Shown in pieces: positions 47,231-60,229 of a stretch of 64,000 bases of DNA. The notes below the pieces were generated by a model. That model was not told where the DNA came from. It saw only the letters and a program-made list of their open reading frames with translations, and ran no database searches. The stretch is from Homalodisca vitripennis (taxonomy: Eukaryota; Arthropoda; Insecta; Hemiptera; Cicadellidae), in contig NC_060214.1 of the NCBI RefSeq assembly GCF_021130785.1, positions 1,763,001 through 1,827,000 on the forward strand, written 5' to 3'. The position numbers were made by a program, and so were the translations under genes. Position 1 is the first letter of the stretch. Each line of letters starts with the position of its first letter.

Positions 47231-47515
47231 TCCTTTTTGGACTAAGTGCAATTTTTCAGCCTAACAGAAAAAACAAATAATAATATATCCCTCTTATCAA
47301 ATAATATTTTTATTCTCTTTCTGAGCAAATATAGTTCCTAACATTTTTGTCCAGAAAGAAAATTGGACCTAATATGAATCCTTGAGGAAGACCATAAAGA
47401 TTATTTCAAAACAATAAACTAATTGCCGCCTAACAATGACCAGGATCAGTTGTTTAACGTGTGAGGATTGTTGTACTAGTTATACTAAAGTTTTGTTTGG
47501 TCTTATGTTATCTAG

Positions 47516-47650
47516 GCCGTCTGGATCACAGCGCTGGCACCCTACTTTGTGTTGATAATTCTGCTGGTGCGGGGAGTCTCACTGCCAGGTGCTGCTGAAG
47601 GTATCCGATATTACCTCACACCTCAGTGGCACAAGCTCAAAAACTCTAAG
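47516..47650 (+). CDS. SerT: Serotonin transporter exon: TM5 and loop 3
   Basis: A 135-bp, 45-codon exon between TTATCTAG and AAG|GTACGT, phase 0 on both sides. The peptide [20 protein letters not shown] is TM5, followed by [20 protein letters not shown] and LKNSK, the extracellular loop 3 motif with the SLC6 pattern Pro-Gly-Ala and Tyr-Tyr-Leu-Thr-Pro. It joins in frame after STGK of the TM4 exon across a 30.7-kb intron and continues into VWIDAASQ of the next exon after only 985 bp. Identity as SerT rather than the dopamine transporter rests on the overall residue pattern I recall for insect SerT, so the family is certain and the paralogue very likely. Confidence 0.95.
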
Positions 47651-47989
47651 GTACGTAAGAAATGTCCAGTGAAGAACAACTAATATCGCGGACTAGAATT
47701 TTGGAATTATTTTGTGTGGATCAGTCCCAAATTACGGCATAACCGGATAATTTAGTTCTAGTTTCCCTTTGCCTTTTAATGTTTCCTGTCTTCTGAGTAA
47801 TTTGATTTAAGGTTGAAAGTTTTAGAGTTACGCCTTTTTTAAAATCGTTATTTTTTAGAATGAGAAATATGAATTTCCGATGTAGTATCATGAACTATAA
47901 ATAAATTTGATTGATGGTATTTAAATTCAGTTCTTAAAGGAGTTAGGACAGCATCTAGCTAACCTACTCTTAGGGCACTGGTTGATAGT

Positions 47990-48330
47990 GAAGATTTCAA
48001 AGAGACCTAAACTCAACGATTAAGTTCATTTTCAATTTGAAACGCTGTATCAATGTTTCCTCCCAGAGACTCCCAAAATGCTGCCCATGGAAGTGGTATG
48101 CAGAATGGTGACATGTAGCTTGATTCACAAATCTCTTAAGAGCCATAGTACCTAGACGAGAGGCCTTTATATTTGGGGAGGTCTCCGAAAGTTTCACACG
48201 CCAAAATCCGTAAGCTCCATTTTTCCTAACTCAAAATGAGAGAGAGGGTTTCGGGAGTTTCCCCTTGCAAGATGTCGTTGAGAACTTTAAACGTAAATTG
48301 AGACATATACTCACAATAAATTACACATTT
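47990..48330 (+). mobile_element. Decayed LINE ORF2 3' fragment
   Basis: Plus-strand frame pieces MLPMEVVCRMVTCSLIHKSL and, after a frameshift, FPLQDVVENFKRKLRHIL. The first piece resembles LLPVEAVCRLLTCRMVHKVL in the clearer LINE copy on the minus strand at 52430-53730. It lies in the short intron between the TM5 and TM6 exons. It is a 5'-truncated, frame-broken relic. Confidence 0.7.
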
Positions 48331-48635
48331 TAAGGATAATTCAATTTATAATTAGTATTTTCTCATTGTTCGAGAAATAACAATTGTTTTACCTCTTAGT
48401 TTAATTTTGATTTTATTTAGATTTTTAGTTGATTTGAATGGCAATTTAAAAGTTGAATTACGCTGGCTAAATAAATGTTTTTTTTTATATATTTGAAATA
48501 CAAAATACAAAATAGATGCATGCTCTCCCATTTCAGTACCTGGGCTACTTTATATGTTGGACTAGATTGTAATAAACATCCGCCTCACAGCAATACTAAA
48601 ATAAATGTTTATCTGTTTTGTTCAATGTTTATCAG

Positions 48636-48739
48636 GTCTGGATCGACGCTGCATCTCAGATCTTCTTCTCCCTAGGTCCCGGGTTCGGAACCCTGCTCGC
48701 CCTCTCCAGCTACAATAAATTCAACAACAACTGCTACAG
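48636..48739 (+). CDS. SerT: Serotonin transporter exon: TM6
   Basis: A 104-bp exon from TTTATCAG|GTC to TACAG|GTATGT, entering in phase 0 and leaving in phase 2. The peptide [20 protein letters not shown] plus [15 protein letters not shown] is TM6, with the unwound Ser-Leu-Gly-Pro-Gly-Phe-Gly segment that lines the substrate site in SLC6 transporters. The Gln of SQIF and Ser of FFSL are at the positions that bind chloride in the family. No key residue is missing. The leftover AG joins to A of the next exon to make the arginine codon. Confidence 0.96.
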
Positions 48740-50208
48740 GTATGTGTTACTGACTGGTTAAGGCAAGGTCATAGACCATCAAGTCTATCTAATACATGCA
48801 ATGTACGCGTGGTTTGGAATACAGTTTATTCTTCTCCTATAATCCTCAAAAATTATATAAAATTACTTTTATGTGCTACGTATAAAGAGCGTAACGTTTT
48901 ATGTTGGTATCGATATATATTTTATTTGTTGGTTTCAAAGTCTTGCAAATTCAAAAATTTTATTTTTAATGATTAAATATAACTTTTAATTTTATAATTC
49001 TGTCGTGGTATCTTAATATGGCAGTACAAATTAACAATAGTTCCGCATAACCTAATTTCCTACGGTTTCTATTCTGAATACTCAATCGGCTTTTAACTGT
49101 TCGAATACTCGATTATAAAAGATATCGATTATCCCATCAATGGTCTGGGTCTACACAATGGCCGATCACTATAATAGTGAAGCTTCGACAATCAGGTGGA
49201 GGTAATAATTGTGATTCCGTAAAGCAAACTTCTAATAAAATACATGCCACCATAGGGAACAATAATTTTATTTGCTGCAACTCTGGTTTAAAATTTAAAC
49301 TTTAAATTTACCAACACCATCATACATTTTTAGTATCGATCTTCCATCCTTATCGGATTTCCTTAGAATAAATTCTTATGGCAAAAGTTTTACTTAGAAA
49401 CAGTCAGATGACAGAGTATTCCAGCTTTTTCTTGTCAATAAATTTCATCTTCGGTTTTATGTGATATCAAAATAATTTTCGTAAACATGGCTGAGAGTTA
49501 GCAAAGCCTGTCACTCGTGGGCGTGGAAAATTACAGTCCTGTCTGTCTGTCTGTCTGCACGATATTTCTAAAACGAGCAAACCTATAGACGTGAAAATTT
49601 GCATGAAGCTTCACTTCTACACAGGCAACGCTGAGAGAAATGTTCAGTGCACTCTACTTATAGAGCCTCTCCTGAAGGAGGATACCACCAGACTTTTACT
49701 ATTTGAACACTTTTACCTATGGAACCTAACTTAATGAACGGAATGTGAATGTACCTTGTAGCAAGATGTGTCGAGAAAGATCATATTAGACTTTTTAATT
49801 TTGCATAAAATTTCATGTCTAGAGAGATAAGAAAGAGTTGTGTGATGGTGCATGTCCAACCATGGACTTTGGCTGAGCGTCATTGAAGCCTTTCAGATAG
49901 ACTGACCCAGTTCCGCTTTTGTCCACTGGGAACTTCAAAATTTCTTTTCTTTGCGGTGTATGCCTGTATATCTGTATCCAGTACATCTCGAAAATGAAAT
50001 TGAAGATGAACTTTACAAATTGATGATGCAGCCTCAGTGAAGCTTGTTACGCAACACATCAGCTTTGAAGCTGCAATTTCTATGATTTGTGTAACTCCCT
50101 TCAGAACTCGCCTAAGAGTTTATAGCTAGAGTAAGTACGATAATATAACAGGTGAAGCTTCCATAGCAACTCTATACTGACTCAACTTTGACCGTTTGCC
50201 TGTTCCAG
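48740..50208 (+). other. SerT intron with dispersed repeat pieces
   Basis: Donor GTATGT to acceptor TGTTCCAG. The part 49480-49910 contains GTCTGTCTGTCTGTCTGCAC and pieces of the GGCTGAGCG repeat seen at 22870-23255. No gene is seen. Confidence 0.65.
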
Positions 50209-50333
50209 AGACGCCATAGTCACCAGCAGTATCAACTGTCTGACCAGCTTCCTGGCGGGGTTTGTCATCTTCTCCGTGCTGGGATATATGGCGCATGTGC
50301 AGAACAAAAGCGTGGACCAGGTCGGCCTTGAAG
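50209..50333 (+). CDS. SerT: Serotonin transporter exon: TM7 and loop 4a
   Basis: A 125-bp exon from TGTTCCAG|A to GAAG|GTAATC, entering in phase 2 and leaving in phase 1. The peptide [20 protein letters not shown] then [20 protein letters not shown] and EG is TM7 plus the start of extracellular loop 4. The Asn of INC and Ser of TSF sit at the conserved Na+/Cl- coordinating positions. The donor GTAATC is slightly weaker than the others in this gene. An Asn-Lys-Ser sequon occurs after TM7. Confidence 0.96.
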
Positions 50334-52429
50334 GTAATCTCCGTCACTTATTTTACTACACCTTGATATATGAAATAAACGTTAAGAATCTTTAAGGTTT
50401 TTCAAGGGTCTATTTGCTGGGTTCGTAATGTTCTTTCAAGACAACGTGGTTACTGTACGTTTTACGTCTTAACAACGAGGACTACAAATATTTTCAAGTT
50501 GTGAACACAAGAGTTTTTACTCTTGTCCACGTGTTTTAACACTGTTGTGTTAGAGTAAAACAACTAGGATTCAGGATTAATCGCAAACATTTCACTAAAA
50601 CTGACAGCGAAACCACTTTGGATACACAAAATCAGCTCTTAACCGATGTAAGAGCATTATAAAAGCAAATAGTGTACAGTGGGTAACGGTCTTACTCTAG
50701 GATACATGACAAGCAATTAAAGGCCCAAGTTTCAATGTACCAATCCCATTTTTTGTATTTTGTGAATCTAAGGGTGAATCTTTTAGTTCTGATCTGTACC
50801 CTGATAACACAAGGAGCTGCTGGAGTTGTCTTCTCTAAAGCATATATAATTTCTTGGAAGTCAAAGGAATTATCTTACATCTTAGAATAATTCTCCCATA
50901 GATCCAATAAGCCCTTGTTTTTGTCAAAGGGGTCATCTTGGTGGTTACATTAACCATCGTAGAGGTCAAATGAATCTTCTCATAGATCAATGAATTCCTC
51001 AAAAAATCGAAGGAGTCCCCTTAAATCTTAAAAAATTCCTCATAGACGTCAAATAAACCCTTGTGTTTATAAAACGAACCTTCTTGGTGGTTACATTAAT
51101 CATCGTAGAGGTCAAATTAATTTTCGTAAAGGTCAAAGAATCCTCTTAGATGTCAACTAATTCCAAGGAGAAATCACAATATTCCTCGTAGAGGTCGAAG
51201 AATCCCTTATACAAGTCAAAGCAATCTTTTAAAGTCGAATGAATCTTCACAAAGGTCTGACTCATGGAGGTCCAGGTTAATCACATTTTAAACTCCAAAT
51301 TTTGCAGCAATTCAATATTCTGCAAGATCTATTGCCACATCGTTATTACTTCTCGTAAAACTTGATAATTCTGTGATTTTCTTAACTTTTGTCTTTATGT
51401 AATTATTATTTTGGTATATGAATAAATTTTAATTATTTTCTAACAATTTAGTTCATTGAGAGTGCTTGGACTTCGCATGTGCACACATTCTAATGAGTAG
51501 TTATTGCAACTTTAATGACAAGGTTGACTCTTTCTGATTTTTAGGCTTAAAGCAGATAATTTTTTTTATTTACGAATTTAAAATCTGCACCGGATTATTG
51601 TAAAGCTGTGAATAATTTAAAAATGAAGAGACGAGTCCACCTAAGAAGTGATTACTTTCGCTGCGAAGTTTTCACAGTTACTTCATCAGGATCAAATTAA
51701 AAGCTGTATCATCTGTTCAGACGGAGTTGTCGCGAACTGTTGACAGATTCTAGACATAACGGAGGCCATTAATTATGAAGTCTGAGACAACCCAACAATT
51801 AGTCTCATGCTATTTATGAATTGAAACTTCTTTTCTTGACAGTTTTAACATCAATTATTTTGAAGTCATCGAGTTGGCAGCTTGATTTATTTAACAAGTT
51901 CGTAACTGTCACTTCCTAAAAAAATTGATTTACAGTTTAAACATTGTGTGGTGTCATTTAATAACGGAAAGTGTGTCCACCATCCAAGTGGTGAAATTGA
52001 TCATTGGTTCGGCTATTTTTTTATTTTAAACATAGCACTTTTAAGATAAATTCCCTAAAGAAAATGAAAGAAAAACGTTCTTTTACCAATCCTGGAAATA
52101 CTGGAGCTAAATTTAAAGTAGAAAATTGAGGCAAATATGTAATGAGAACTAAACTAAAAGCTGTAGATAAAAATGTGAACACTTTACAAATATGTAAAAA
52201 TAATAAATAAATACATTAATAAAAGTGCCTTTATTCATGAGCGTGTCTCAGCAAAGAACTGTTTTCAAATTAACTCAGGTCAACACAAAATGCAAACTAA
52301 AACTACAAAACTACCAAAATCACATCTCAGCAACAAAAAACAAGTTATTTATTAAAAATTCCTTCATCTAAAAATACGAACATGGTTCAGTACTTCGAAG
52401 TATGTTCGGGGAGGTCATTGCAAATGCTG
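50334..52429 (+). other. SerT intron with a degenerate repeat at 50860-51260
   Basis: At 50860-51260 short phrases such as CATCGTAGAGGTCAAA and CTTGGTGGTTACATTAA recur at irregular spacing, including two segments about 130 bp apart. The rest is AT-rich with no gene. Confidence 0.55.
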
Positions 52430-53730
52430 GGACCCAAATAAGACAAGCCTCTTCTTCCAAGTTCCAGCCTCACTTTCAGAAATTGATGCCTCCTATCTTG
52501 GCGGGTGCTTCGTTGAAAGACCTCCTCCCGATACAAGAGGTACTTTCTTGTTGGAGTACTGTGGTTCTCTAAATTTGAGTACCTTGTGAACCATGCGACA
52601 CGTCAGCAGCCTGCACACTGCCTCCACGGGAAGTAACTTAACACCATTCCGGAAAGGAGAGATTTGATCAAACCGTCTAAGGTTGAAAATGAACCCGGTG
52701 GCTGGGTTCCGTAGCTTTTGGACTCTGCCAGAGTCCTCTCTCGAAATGCTGTTCCCATAAGCAGATAGACAGCAGTACAAGACTGACAAGCCTAACGTCT
52801 GCATAAGCCGCAGTTTCACAGTCTCTGGCAATAATGTTCTGAATCTGCAAAAACCCTTCAATCTGCCGATCGCACGTTGGGTGACGTGAGAAATGTTATC
52901 GGAAAAAGTGAGACCACGGTCTCACATGACGCCAAGAGTCGCTCTATCTCACACTCGAGCACCACTGCCACCGCACTCTCACTAAGGGTCTGTAACAGAT
53001 TGTGCGAAGCAATACGCAGGACTCTGCATTTTCTAGTAGTCTGAGTCCATTTAGGATTGACCAAGTTCACACGTGGTATCGGTCAGCATTGATATTACCG
53101 ATGGTCATTTCTAACATATCTGGCTCATAAGCGAGGTACAGGTGACAGCCATCTGCAAACAAATGGTCGGTAAAACTTTGAACACAAAGCGGAAAGTCTT
53201 ATTTCACAAGCTGAACAAATTTGGGCCGAGGCAGATGACTTGAGGTACACCATGCAATTTGAAAAAGGGACTGAGATGTCTCAATGCCAAATTTTGTTAA
53301 CTGCTGTGTTCCTTGCAGATATGACCTTATCTGTGAAATCACACCCTCACCAAAGCCATAATAGTTCATCTTGACCGGAAGCATTTCATGATTTATTGAA
53401 TCGAAGGCTTATGAATAATCTATCATTGCAAGAGAGCTGCATTTTCCTTTATCTTTGGCTTTTTATAAATCACTAAACAATTTTGTGAGAGCAGTACATG
53501 TGCTGTGATTTCTTATAAATCCAGACTGTAATTTTGGTAAAAATTCTTGATCTTGGGCAAGAATTATAATCTGTTTTATTGTTATCTTTTCCACAATTTT
53601 TTACATAGCCAGCAATATTGAGATGGATCTTAGTTCCTGCTTAGTTTTGGGGATTGTAACTTTAGGCAGCGGCCGAACAATACTTTTCTTCCATTCTTCT
53701 AGGGAAGACGCTAGTTTTTAAACTTTTAAT
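52430..53730 (-). mobile_element. Decayed non-LTR retrotransposon (LINE) reverse transcriptase
   Basis: Minus-strand relic of a LINE ORF2, 5'-truncated. Reading from 53730 downward: KVTIPKT near the start of the RT fingers, then EFLPKLQSGFIRNHSTCTAL (the usual Gln-Ser-Gly-Phe-x-x-x-His-Ser-Thr motif), then AFDSINHEMLPVKMNYYGFG and ISQIRSYLQGTQQ, then VNPKWTQTTRKCRVL from the palm/thumb region and, near the 3' end, KGFCRFRTLLPETVKLRLMQ, VLYCCLSAYGN, LLPVEAVCRLLTCRMVHKVL. Stops and frameshifts separate the pieces. The YxDD region is not readable to me. Overall layout resembles Jockey/CR1-like insect LINEs; the clade is not certain. It sits in the intron between the TM7 and loop-4 exons. Confidence 0.88.
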
Positions 53731-56399
53731 TACTAACAGATTAACAGTCCCAAATGCGTACAGACTCACTAACTTAAAATCATTTGAATGGAAATGTCAT
53801 CGATTATCACAGCTTACTTAACACTTTTAACTTAATTTATAGCAGACTTAACCTCATCTTAACTCACAGCTACGACTTAAAAATCTTCTATCATTTCATT
53901 TGTCTTATTTTACCATAAGAACTCAACAGTATCTAGATCAGTATCATTATTAGAACTCATTTCAACAAAGTACTTATTTACACCATCTATGCTAAACTTT
54001 GTGACGTGACTTCATCTTGTTTGTTTCACCTATTATGTCACCCTTTTTTAAGTAATTCCAAAAATCTTTAGGGTTTTCAGATTATGCTAACTTTTCAGAA
54101 AAGTAAGTCTTTATTGCTTGTCTTATGATATTTATCAATGGGTTTTGGTCCACTTTGTATTTTTCTCAGTCTTTAATTTTCAAAGATATGCAATAACTCA
54201 AGAGGGTTTATTTTTATCAGTTTTCCAATCTCTGGCGGCCTCCAGAGGGCTTATCTGTTACTTATCTCTTTACAGACTTGCACATTCATCATATACATTC
54301 TTTAAATCTTAAAAGTAATAAATCTTAAATTAATTTGGTTTAAAAATTTAAAAAATAAATAAAAACCCTTTCGGCACCTTATAATTAATTAAAAAAAAAA
54401 ACTCCGTAAACACTCATCTCCGTATGAGGTTCTGATCCTGAAATAATAAAATTTTAAATTCAATGTTTTAATTTTACGTTATTAAACTTGTTATTAAAAC
54501 CAAACTGATATCAATAAATGAAATATCGTAACCAAGTGTTAATAACTATTTTATGACATTATGGGTATTTGAAATATTTTAACAATATTAATGTGTGATA
54601 TCTATCCAAAATAACTTTATGATCCATTCTGAAACCCATAATGTATTTATTTCCATTATTGTTACTCTTCGGCTCGATCATGTTACTTCCGTTGCTCATG
54701 TTTGAGAGCCATGTTTGTGTTTTTAGGCTACTGTTCACTCAGTGTAAGTCACAAAAAATGTGAATACTTAAATAAACTTTCGTCTTGCGCATTTTTTATA
54801 TCTTTCAACGCTTCAAGATTTTAGCTGATCGAAATTTAGAAAGGAAATTTTAACTTTCTAAATTTAAGTCATCGTAGAGCAAAAATAAAGAGTTTCTAAC
54901 TGTCAAGGCCATTTAGAAAAACATTGTATTTTTAAGTTTTTACAACAATGTAAGTTACATGTAAGTTTATCTAGGTAAGGATTGGAGGCCGTATTGCCTC
55001 GAAAGGATGCCATCATGACAACACGAGTTATTAAATCACTAACATAGCGTAATTGATGATAGCAACCGAACCTAGCGTTATTGTACCTAATACGCCATGT
55101 AGACTATCCATGCAATAATGCTTAATTACATTCGGCGGTAGCTATATATTACTTCATGAAACATTGTATTGGTTATTTAAGAAAATAACCATTTTATTTC
55201 AATTACCTAATATGGTGAGATGTTACAACTACATAACATTTTTTTATCATCGTGTGACTCATAGAGCTAAACAAAGTGATATAAAAACTACGTATTTATA
55301 ACTATTTCACTCCTAATGTTTTGAAAATAGTTTATCAAAATTGAGATTTCAAGATGGCAGCCTCACTGAAATTTATGTTTCCTCGGATTCTAATGAAAGT
55401 GATATTTAAAATATAAAATATAGAACACAAATATAGCCTTTCCTATCTCATCCTCAAAATAAACATTAATAATTTACCGTATCGTTTAATATTACCAGTG
55501 TGTTTGGTGTAGGAATTTATACAGAAATTAAATGATCAAATTTGTAATATTTAACAATTAAGGCACTATTATATTAAAATCAAATTATTATATTTATTTT
55601 TACACTTATTATATAATATAGGAATAATTACCGTACACCTAGTTTAATAAAATTGTTTTTTGCGAATATATAAGCAGTACGAGTAATTTAATGTTGTGTT
55701 TTGGGCAGGTATATTGCCAGTTACACTGATATGCATTCAAGCGCCAATTTTACAGTTTAAACATAATAATCTCGCTACATTGCTTTCAAAACTGCTTCAC
55801 ATGACAGGATGTAAAAACATTTCAAGCACACTTCCCTTTCAATCCTAAGAACACGAGATAAATCTTTTCATCCTCTCACATGAAAATCAAAAACAATAAT
55901 TTAATTTTTGTCTTTAGTTTCACTTTCGTATACTACTAGCTTAGTCCCAGAGATATAAATGAATTTGTCATTGGTTCGATTCCCAAGACGGTCAATGAAT
56001 GTTTACATATGTTTGAATAGGTTCCCTTGTAAAATCGTAAATACACACCTTAAATTTGAATAAATTATAAAACCCCTAAAACCACAGATTACATCTTGTT
56101 GTCTTAGTTAGGCTCACGCGCCGATGTATTGGCCATCATCTTAGATTTTCGTTTCACATTGCGTCAAAACGTTGTAAAATCTTATCTCAATAATCTTGAA
56201 GTATTCTACCTCGCTGCGGCGAGCCATATCCAAGTCAAATGAACTTTAACCTTAAATCAAGAGATATTCACTTGATACTCTCAATCAAGGACAAAATATC
56301 TCAAAGCTGTTTGACATTTCTTCTTATGACAAGAAGTTTCGTAATTGCACTTAGTCATAAAAGAAAATTAATTCCTCTTCTGAATTAATAGGATATTTT
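53731..56399. other. Intronic DNA with a possible tRNA-like remnant at 55935-55995
   Basis: At 55938-55995 TAGCTTAGTCCCAG and TTGGTTCGATTCCCAAGACG resemble A and B boxes of polymerase III promoters, as in a worn tRNA-derived SINE on the plus strand. Otherwise the stretch is AT-rich without a recognisable gene. Confidence 0.4.
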
Positions 56400-56745
56400 G
56401 GATAGGTAAGATTAGGGATAGGGGGCACATCCTGTTTAGTTCCATAAAGAAGGATTTAGGGCATTAATGTCAGTCATATCTTCTTGGAAGACGGGAGGCC
56501 AGCTCTGTACCAGCATTTCCAGTCAAAGCAGACAGGGAGTGACACACCCTTATGTCTAGGCTAGCAACAGCCTTTAAAACTTAGGGAGCCCAACCAACTC
56601 CGAACGTACACTCGAGAGCCATGTCCATCCTACGCAGTAGACTAGACCTATCGAACTACCCTTGCACCATAGAATCTCGACATTTATGGTTAGTGCCACT
56701 CCTGGACATCCATAAGGTGCCCATGTTAAGTGACACACCGGTTTT
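56400..56745. repeat. Dispersed repeat, copy 2 (inverted)
   Basis: Complementary to the copy at 46880-47230 over about 340 bp: GGATTTAGGGCATTAATGTC, AGACAGGGAGTGACACAC, GACCTATCGAACTACCCTTG and CCTGGACATCCATAAGGTGC all have partners there. The copies differ at many positions, so they are old, separate insertions of one family. Confidence 0.7.
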
Positions 56746-57229
56746 TGCTGAACCCAGTGTAGGTTCTATTGGAAGGTAAATCCAGAAGTGAATCATTTTA
56801 GGGATTAGCTGTTTCATTTAAACTAACAGTGTAACTACTTGAGATAAATTCAAGCCAAAATTTCATAGAGTCACTCAGTAGCAGTGCCTAAGGGATGATA
56901 TCATCCCTTAAATGGTACGGAGTTGTAAAATTATAGGGTGAAACATAATTTGGTGATTACATTACTTTAAAACATCTTATTTGCAGTTTATAACCAAAGG
57001 ACAAATTGTCGTTTTGAACGTTTCTGCACAAGAACTAGCGAATATTCACGCAATATCATAATGGGATTTCGTCTCAACAAAGAATCCAAAAAAAGGAATT
57101 CTACCCTGTAAAGCCTTAGGGTGTTTTGGGTCAAATAAGGACAACAGGAATGCTCTGGTAGGGTATACAGTAAAATATTGTTTATATTTAGCAAAATAGT
57201 GCATTGATTAAAGCCGAAGTTAAGTGTTA

Positions 57230-57540
57230 AATACATATTGTAGATACAAATACGATTTTACACAGGGTCGACGGATATAATACGAGGGGGAAGGGACAAC
57301 CTGAGGATTCAGTCTCACAGAACGATGGCTTGTGAACAACTTCCATCTCATTTTTGGTGTTAAAGTGATCAACAGACTCCCGCAGTGCATCAAAGAATTG
57401 GCAACAAAGAAACGTTTCAAAAGCTCGATTAAGAGATCTTTTAGTGTCGAATACGTTTTCTTTCTCTTGATGATAGAGTTCATGAAAAATCGCTGGGAAC
57501 GATAAAACTATTTTGTTAACTCTGTTGCCAAAATGAATAA
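57230..57540 (+). mobile_element. Decayed LINE ORF2 3' fragment
   Basis: Plus-strand frame pieces GYNTRGK, DNLRIQSHRTMACEQLPSHF, VINRLPQCIKELATKKRFKS and SIKRSFSVEYVFFLL, with frameshifts between them. The order matches the C-terminal end seen in insect LINEs (Tyr-Asn-Thr-Arg-Gly ... His-Arg-Thr ... Leu-Pro ... Asn-Arg-Leu-Pro ... Lys-x-Phe-Lys) and the clearer copy at 60230-60650. A 5'-truncated relic. Confidence 0.75.
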
Positions 57541-58796
57541 AAGTTTTGTGCTGACGATTGTAAAAAATGTTTTAATTAATGTAACGTTGTTCAAAATTGA
57601 TGTTTTAAACTTCGACTGATAGAATAATTGTATTAGAATAAGTTGGATGCATGCAATACAGTTGTAAAAAATTGTGTACTGCAATAAAGAAAATTTGAAT
57701 TTTAATATTAAGGTAAAGTTAAACACGTTAAAGGTACTACAGTAAAAGTTAAAAAGGCTCAGAAAAGAGTTAACTTGTAATGTATGTGTAATTTATATAT
57801 GACATTTTTATATATGTATGCGCAAGATGAATTTTTTAAGTTTGTCCTTTTTTGTGACTTACACTGATTTGACAGCGATCATTATGACAATTTGAATGTA
57901 TATGTACTTTCCGACGGAGAAGGTTTATATGCTATATTCATTTATTAAACTCACCATGAGGTGGCGCTGCAAAATATAACAGTTTTCAAAGCGCCTGCAC
58001 ATTATAAACTGCAATTACGAGACAGTTACGTATATTAATTTGCCAAAGACTAGTTGAAGGCACTAAGTTAGAATATATGTTGTGTCTTTATGAGAAATAT
58101 ATGGTTGAACTTAAAGCTTGACTGTTAGACCGCTTTATAATAAAACACAAGTACGTGTATAATGGCTATATATAATAAGCATACACAGATTTTCTTGATC
58201 GTGACAACAAGGCAAGACTCTACATCGGTGTTAGAAATATAAAATGCACTTGAAACCAGAAGTGCAAATACATGGCCAAGGCTTACGTAAAGCGTGCGAA
58301 GCCGCGGAAACAGCAAGTACTTTTTTATATTTATATTTGTTTTATGTGTTCTATAATATTTTAAATGTCACTTTCGTTAAATAACTTTTCGTCTTTATTT
58401 ACGCAAGACGAAAATTTATTTGAGTATTCACATTTGTTGTACTACATTGAACATATTAATATAATGTATTCTATTGAAATGTATAATTTATAAATCTATA
58501 TAAACCTCTGGAATACTCCTAAAATATAACTAGAAGTCATCCCTGGAAATTGAAATATTAATAAAATAACTTTCTAATTAGTTAACTAGTTCAAATAAGA
58601 CAATCGGATATCCAGGAACATCTGCGAGCTTGGCAGGGAGCGTTGTTTTAGTTACATTGAATCTTCGTTCTACTTCGGTTGTTACAAGTAATTATTAAAC
58701 TATCACTTATACACTATTTTTATACCATAGCAACATCATTATTTAACGTAGTAACATTACTTTTCTTTTAACTGAATTACATTTAAACACATGAAC
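57541..58796. other. Intronic DNA, no gene seen
   Basis: AT-rich; open frames 57508-57726 and 58125-58316 on the minus strand have no recognised domain. Confidence 0.5.
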
Positions 58797-59100
58797 CAAT
58801 AACTTACATTAAAACGATGTGTCTGAAGAAGATAGCCTCGCTATCGAAAGGCCTCACAAAAAAATAAAAGTATTAAATATTGGTTTTATGTTTTAATGTA
58901 AGTTAACAGTAACCAATATAAGCTCCATCTACAACATAAACCAATATTTCAAACTTTTATTTTTGTGTGATTTGTCTGAGGAAGATAGCCTTGCTATTAA
59001 AAGGCGTCACAAAAACAAAAGTTTTTAAATATTTGTTTTTTTGTTTAAATGTAATTAAGTTAACATTAGCCAATACAAGCTCCATCTTCAGCATTAATTT
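58797..59100. repeat. Two copies of the GTCTGAAGAAGATAGC repeat
   Basis: Tandem, diverged copies of the family seen as a hairpin at 44403-44544: GTGTCTGAAGAAGATAGCCT with CTATCGAAAGGCCTCACAAA, then TTTGTCTGAGGAAGATAGCC with CTATTAAAAGGCGTCACAAA. Both are followed by TTAAATATTKGTTTT and a CAATATAAGCTCCATCT or CAATACAAGCTCCATCT end, which also flanks the 44403 element in inverted form. Confidence 0.7.
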
Positions 59101-60229
59101 TCTTTGGAACTAACATAAATAATTTATTTAAACTTATTGTACTAAAAAAATAAGTCTATTACAAAAAAAAGCATAAGCTATCTTTTGAAGTTGCGATAGC
59201 ATTTGGTGACACTTTGTGAACGTTAAAAATTATAAATGAAAAATATTTGTAAAGGCCACGTCAGCAAGTTCCAAAAAAGTGTAAAAAGACATTTTCTAAT
59301 AAACGTAAATCATGAATCATATCTGACCATTTTACACCAAACCCCCCGCCCTTAGTCTTATAGGGAACAAACATCCTCGCCAATTTTCAAAGCTGTGGCG
59401 AAGAGATTTACAATATTTGTACCAGTTATGCGAATATAAGGCAAACAAATATTATTTGTTTTTCTTCCAGATTATTCCGATGGATGCAGGAATAATCTGG
59501 AAGATATTGCAATGCTCTACATGGGGTGAAAATAAAAAAGCTATACATACAAAATATTTAGTAGGTACCATACTATTTTAGAACTTTTAACGTTTAAACA
59601 TCTACAAAGCATAATTTTATCTCAACTTTAAACGGTAACTTTGTCATAATGGGAACAGAGTCGAAAGTGAGATAGCTTGTTGAAAACAACGCCAAACAAA
59701 CAACAATAGTGATGCCAACCGTCGATAAACAATGGTGGGGCAAGTTGTGCTATCTCTCACACGATTGGTCACACTGCTCAGACGTAGTTTTATCGTACTG
59801 CACAAATAACAGCTGTTCGGTGCTCAAGTTGGTCCATACAGTATTGTTTAACATATTATATCAGAACAATCAGCTAGCGCTCAATTCAAGTTTTTTCTAT
59901 GCGCTGACTTCAAACATTGTTATTGTTTCAGTATAAGTAAATGCACAAAATATTTAACAATACTGTATTACTATTTAGAGTTTTATGTAACAGAAAGCAA
60001 ATAAAAGGTGCAAGTTTTAATTCTGTTTCCCATATGATAAAAAACCATGGTTCACGTCACTGAAGCAAAAGCAAACACCCAATTTCAAAGAGCATTCAGA
60101 CTCCAAAATAAAAACAACATTAATTAGAAAAATCGCCAAAATAAAATTCAGAGTGCTGGCAAGCTTTCAAGAAATTGCAGGTGTTGACTTTGCCGTGCCT
60201 CTACATTTTAGAAACTGCTTTTTGTTGTA
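59101..60229. other. Intronic DNA, no gene seen
   Basis: AT-rich. A short inverted repeat, CCAGATTATTCC against GGAATAATCTGG, lies at 59469-59502. The open frame 59709-59936 has no known domain. Confidence 0.5.
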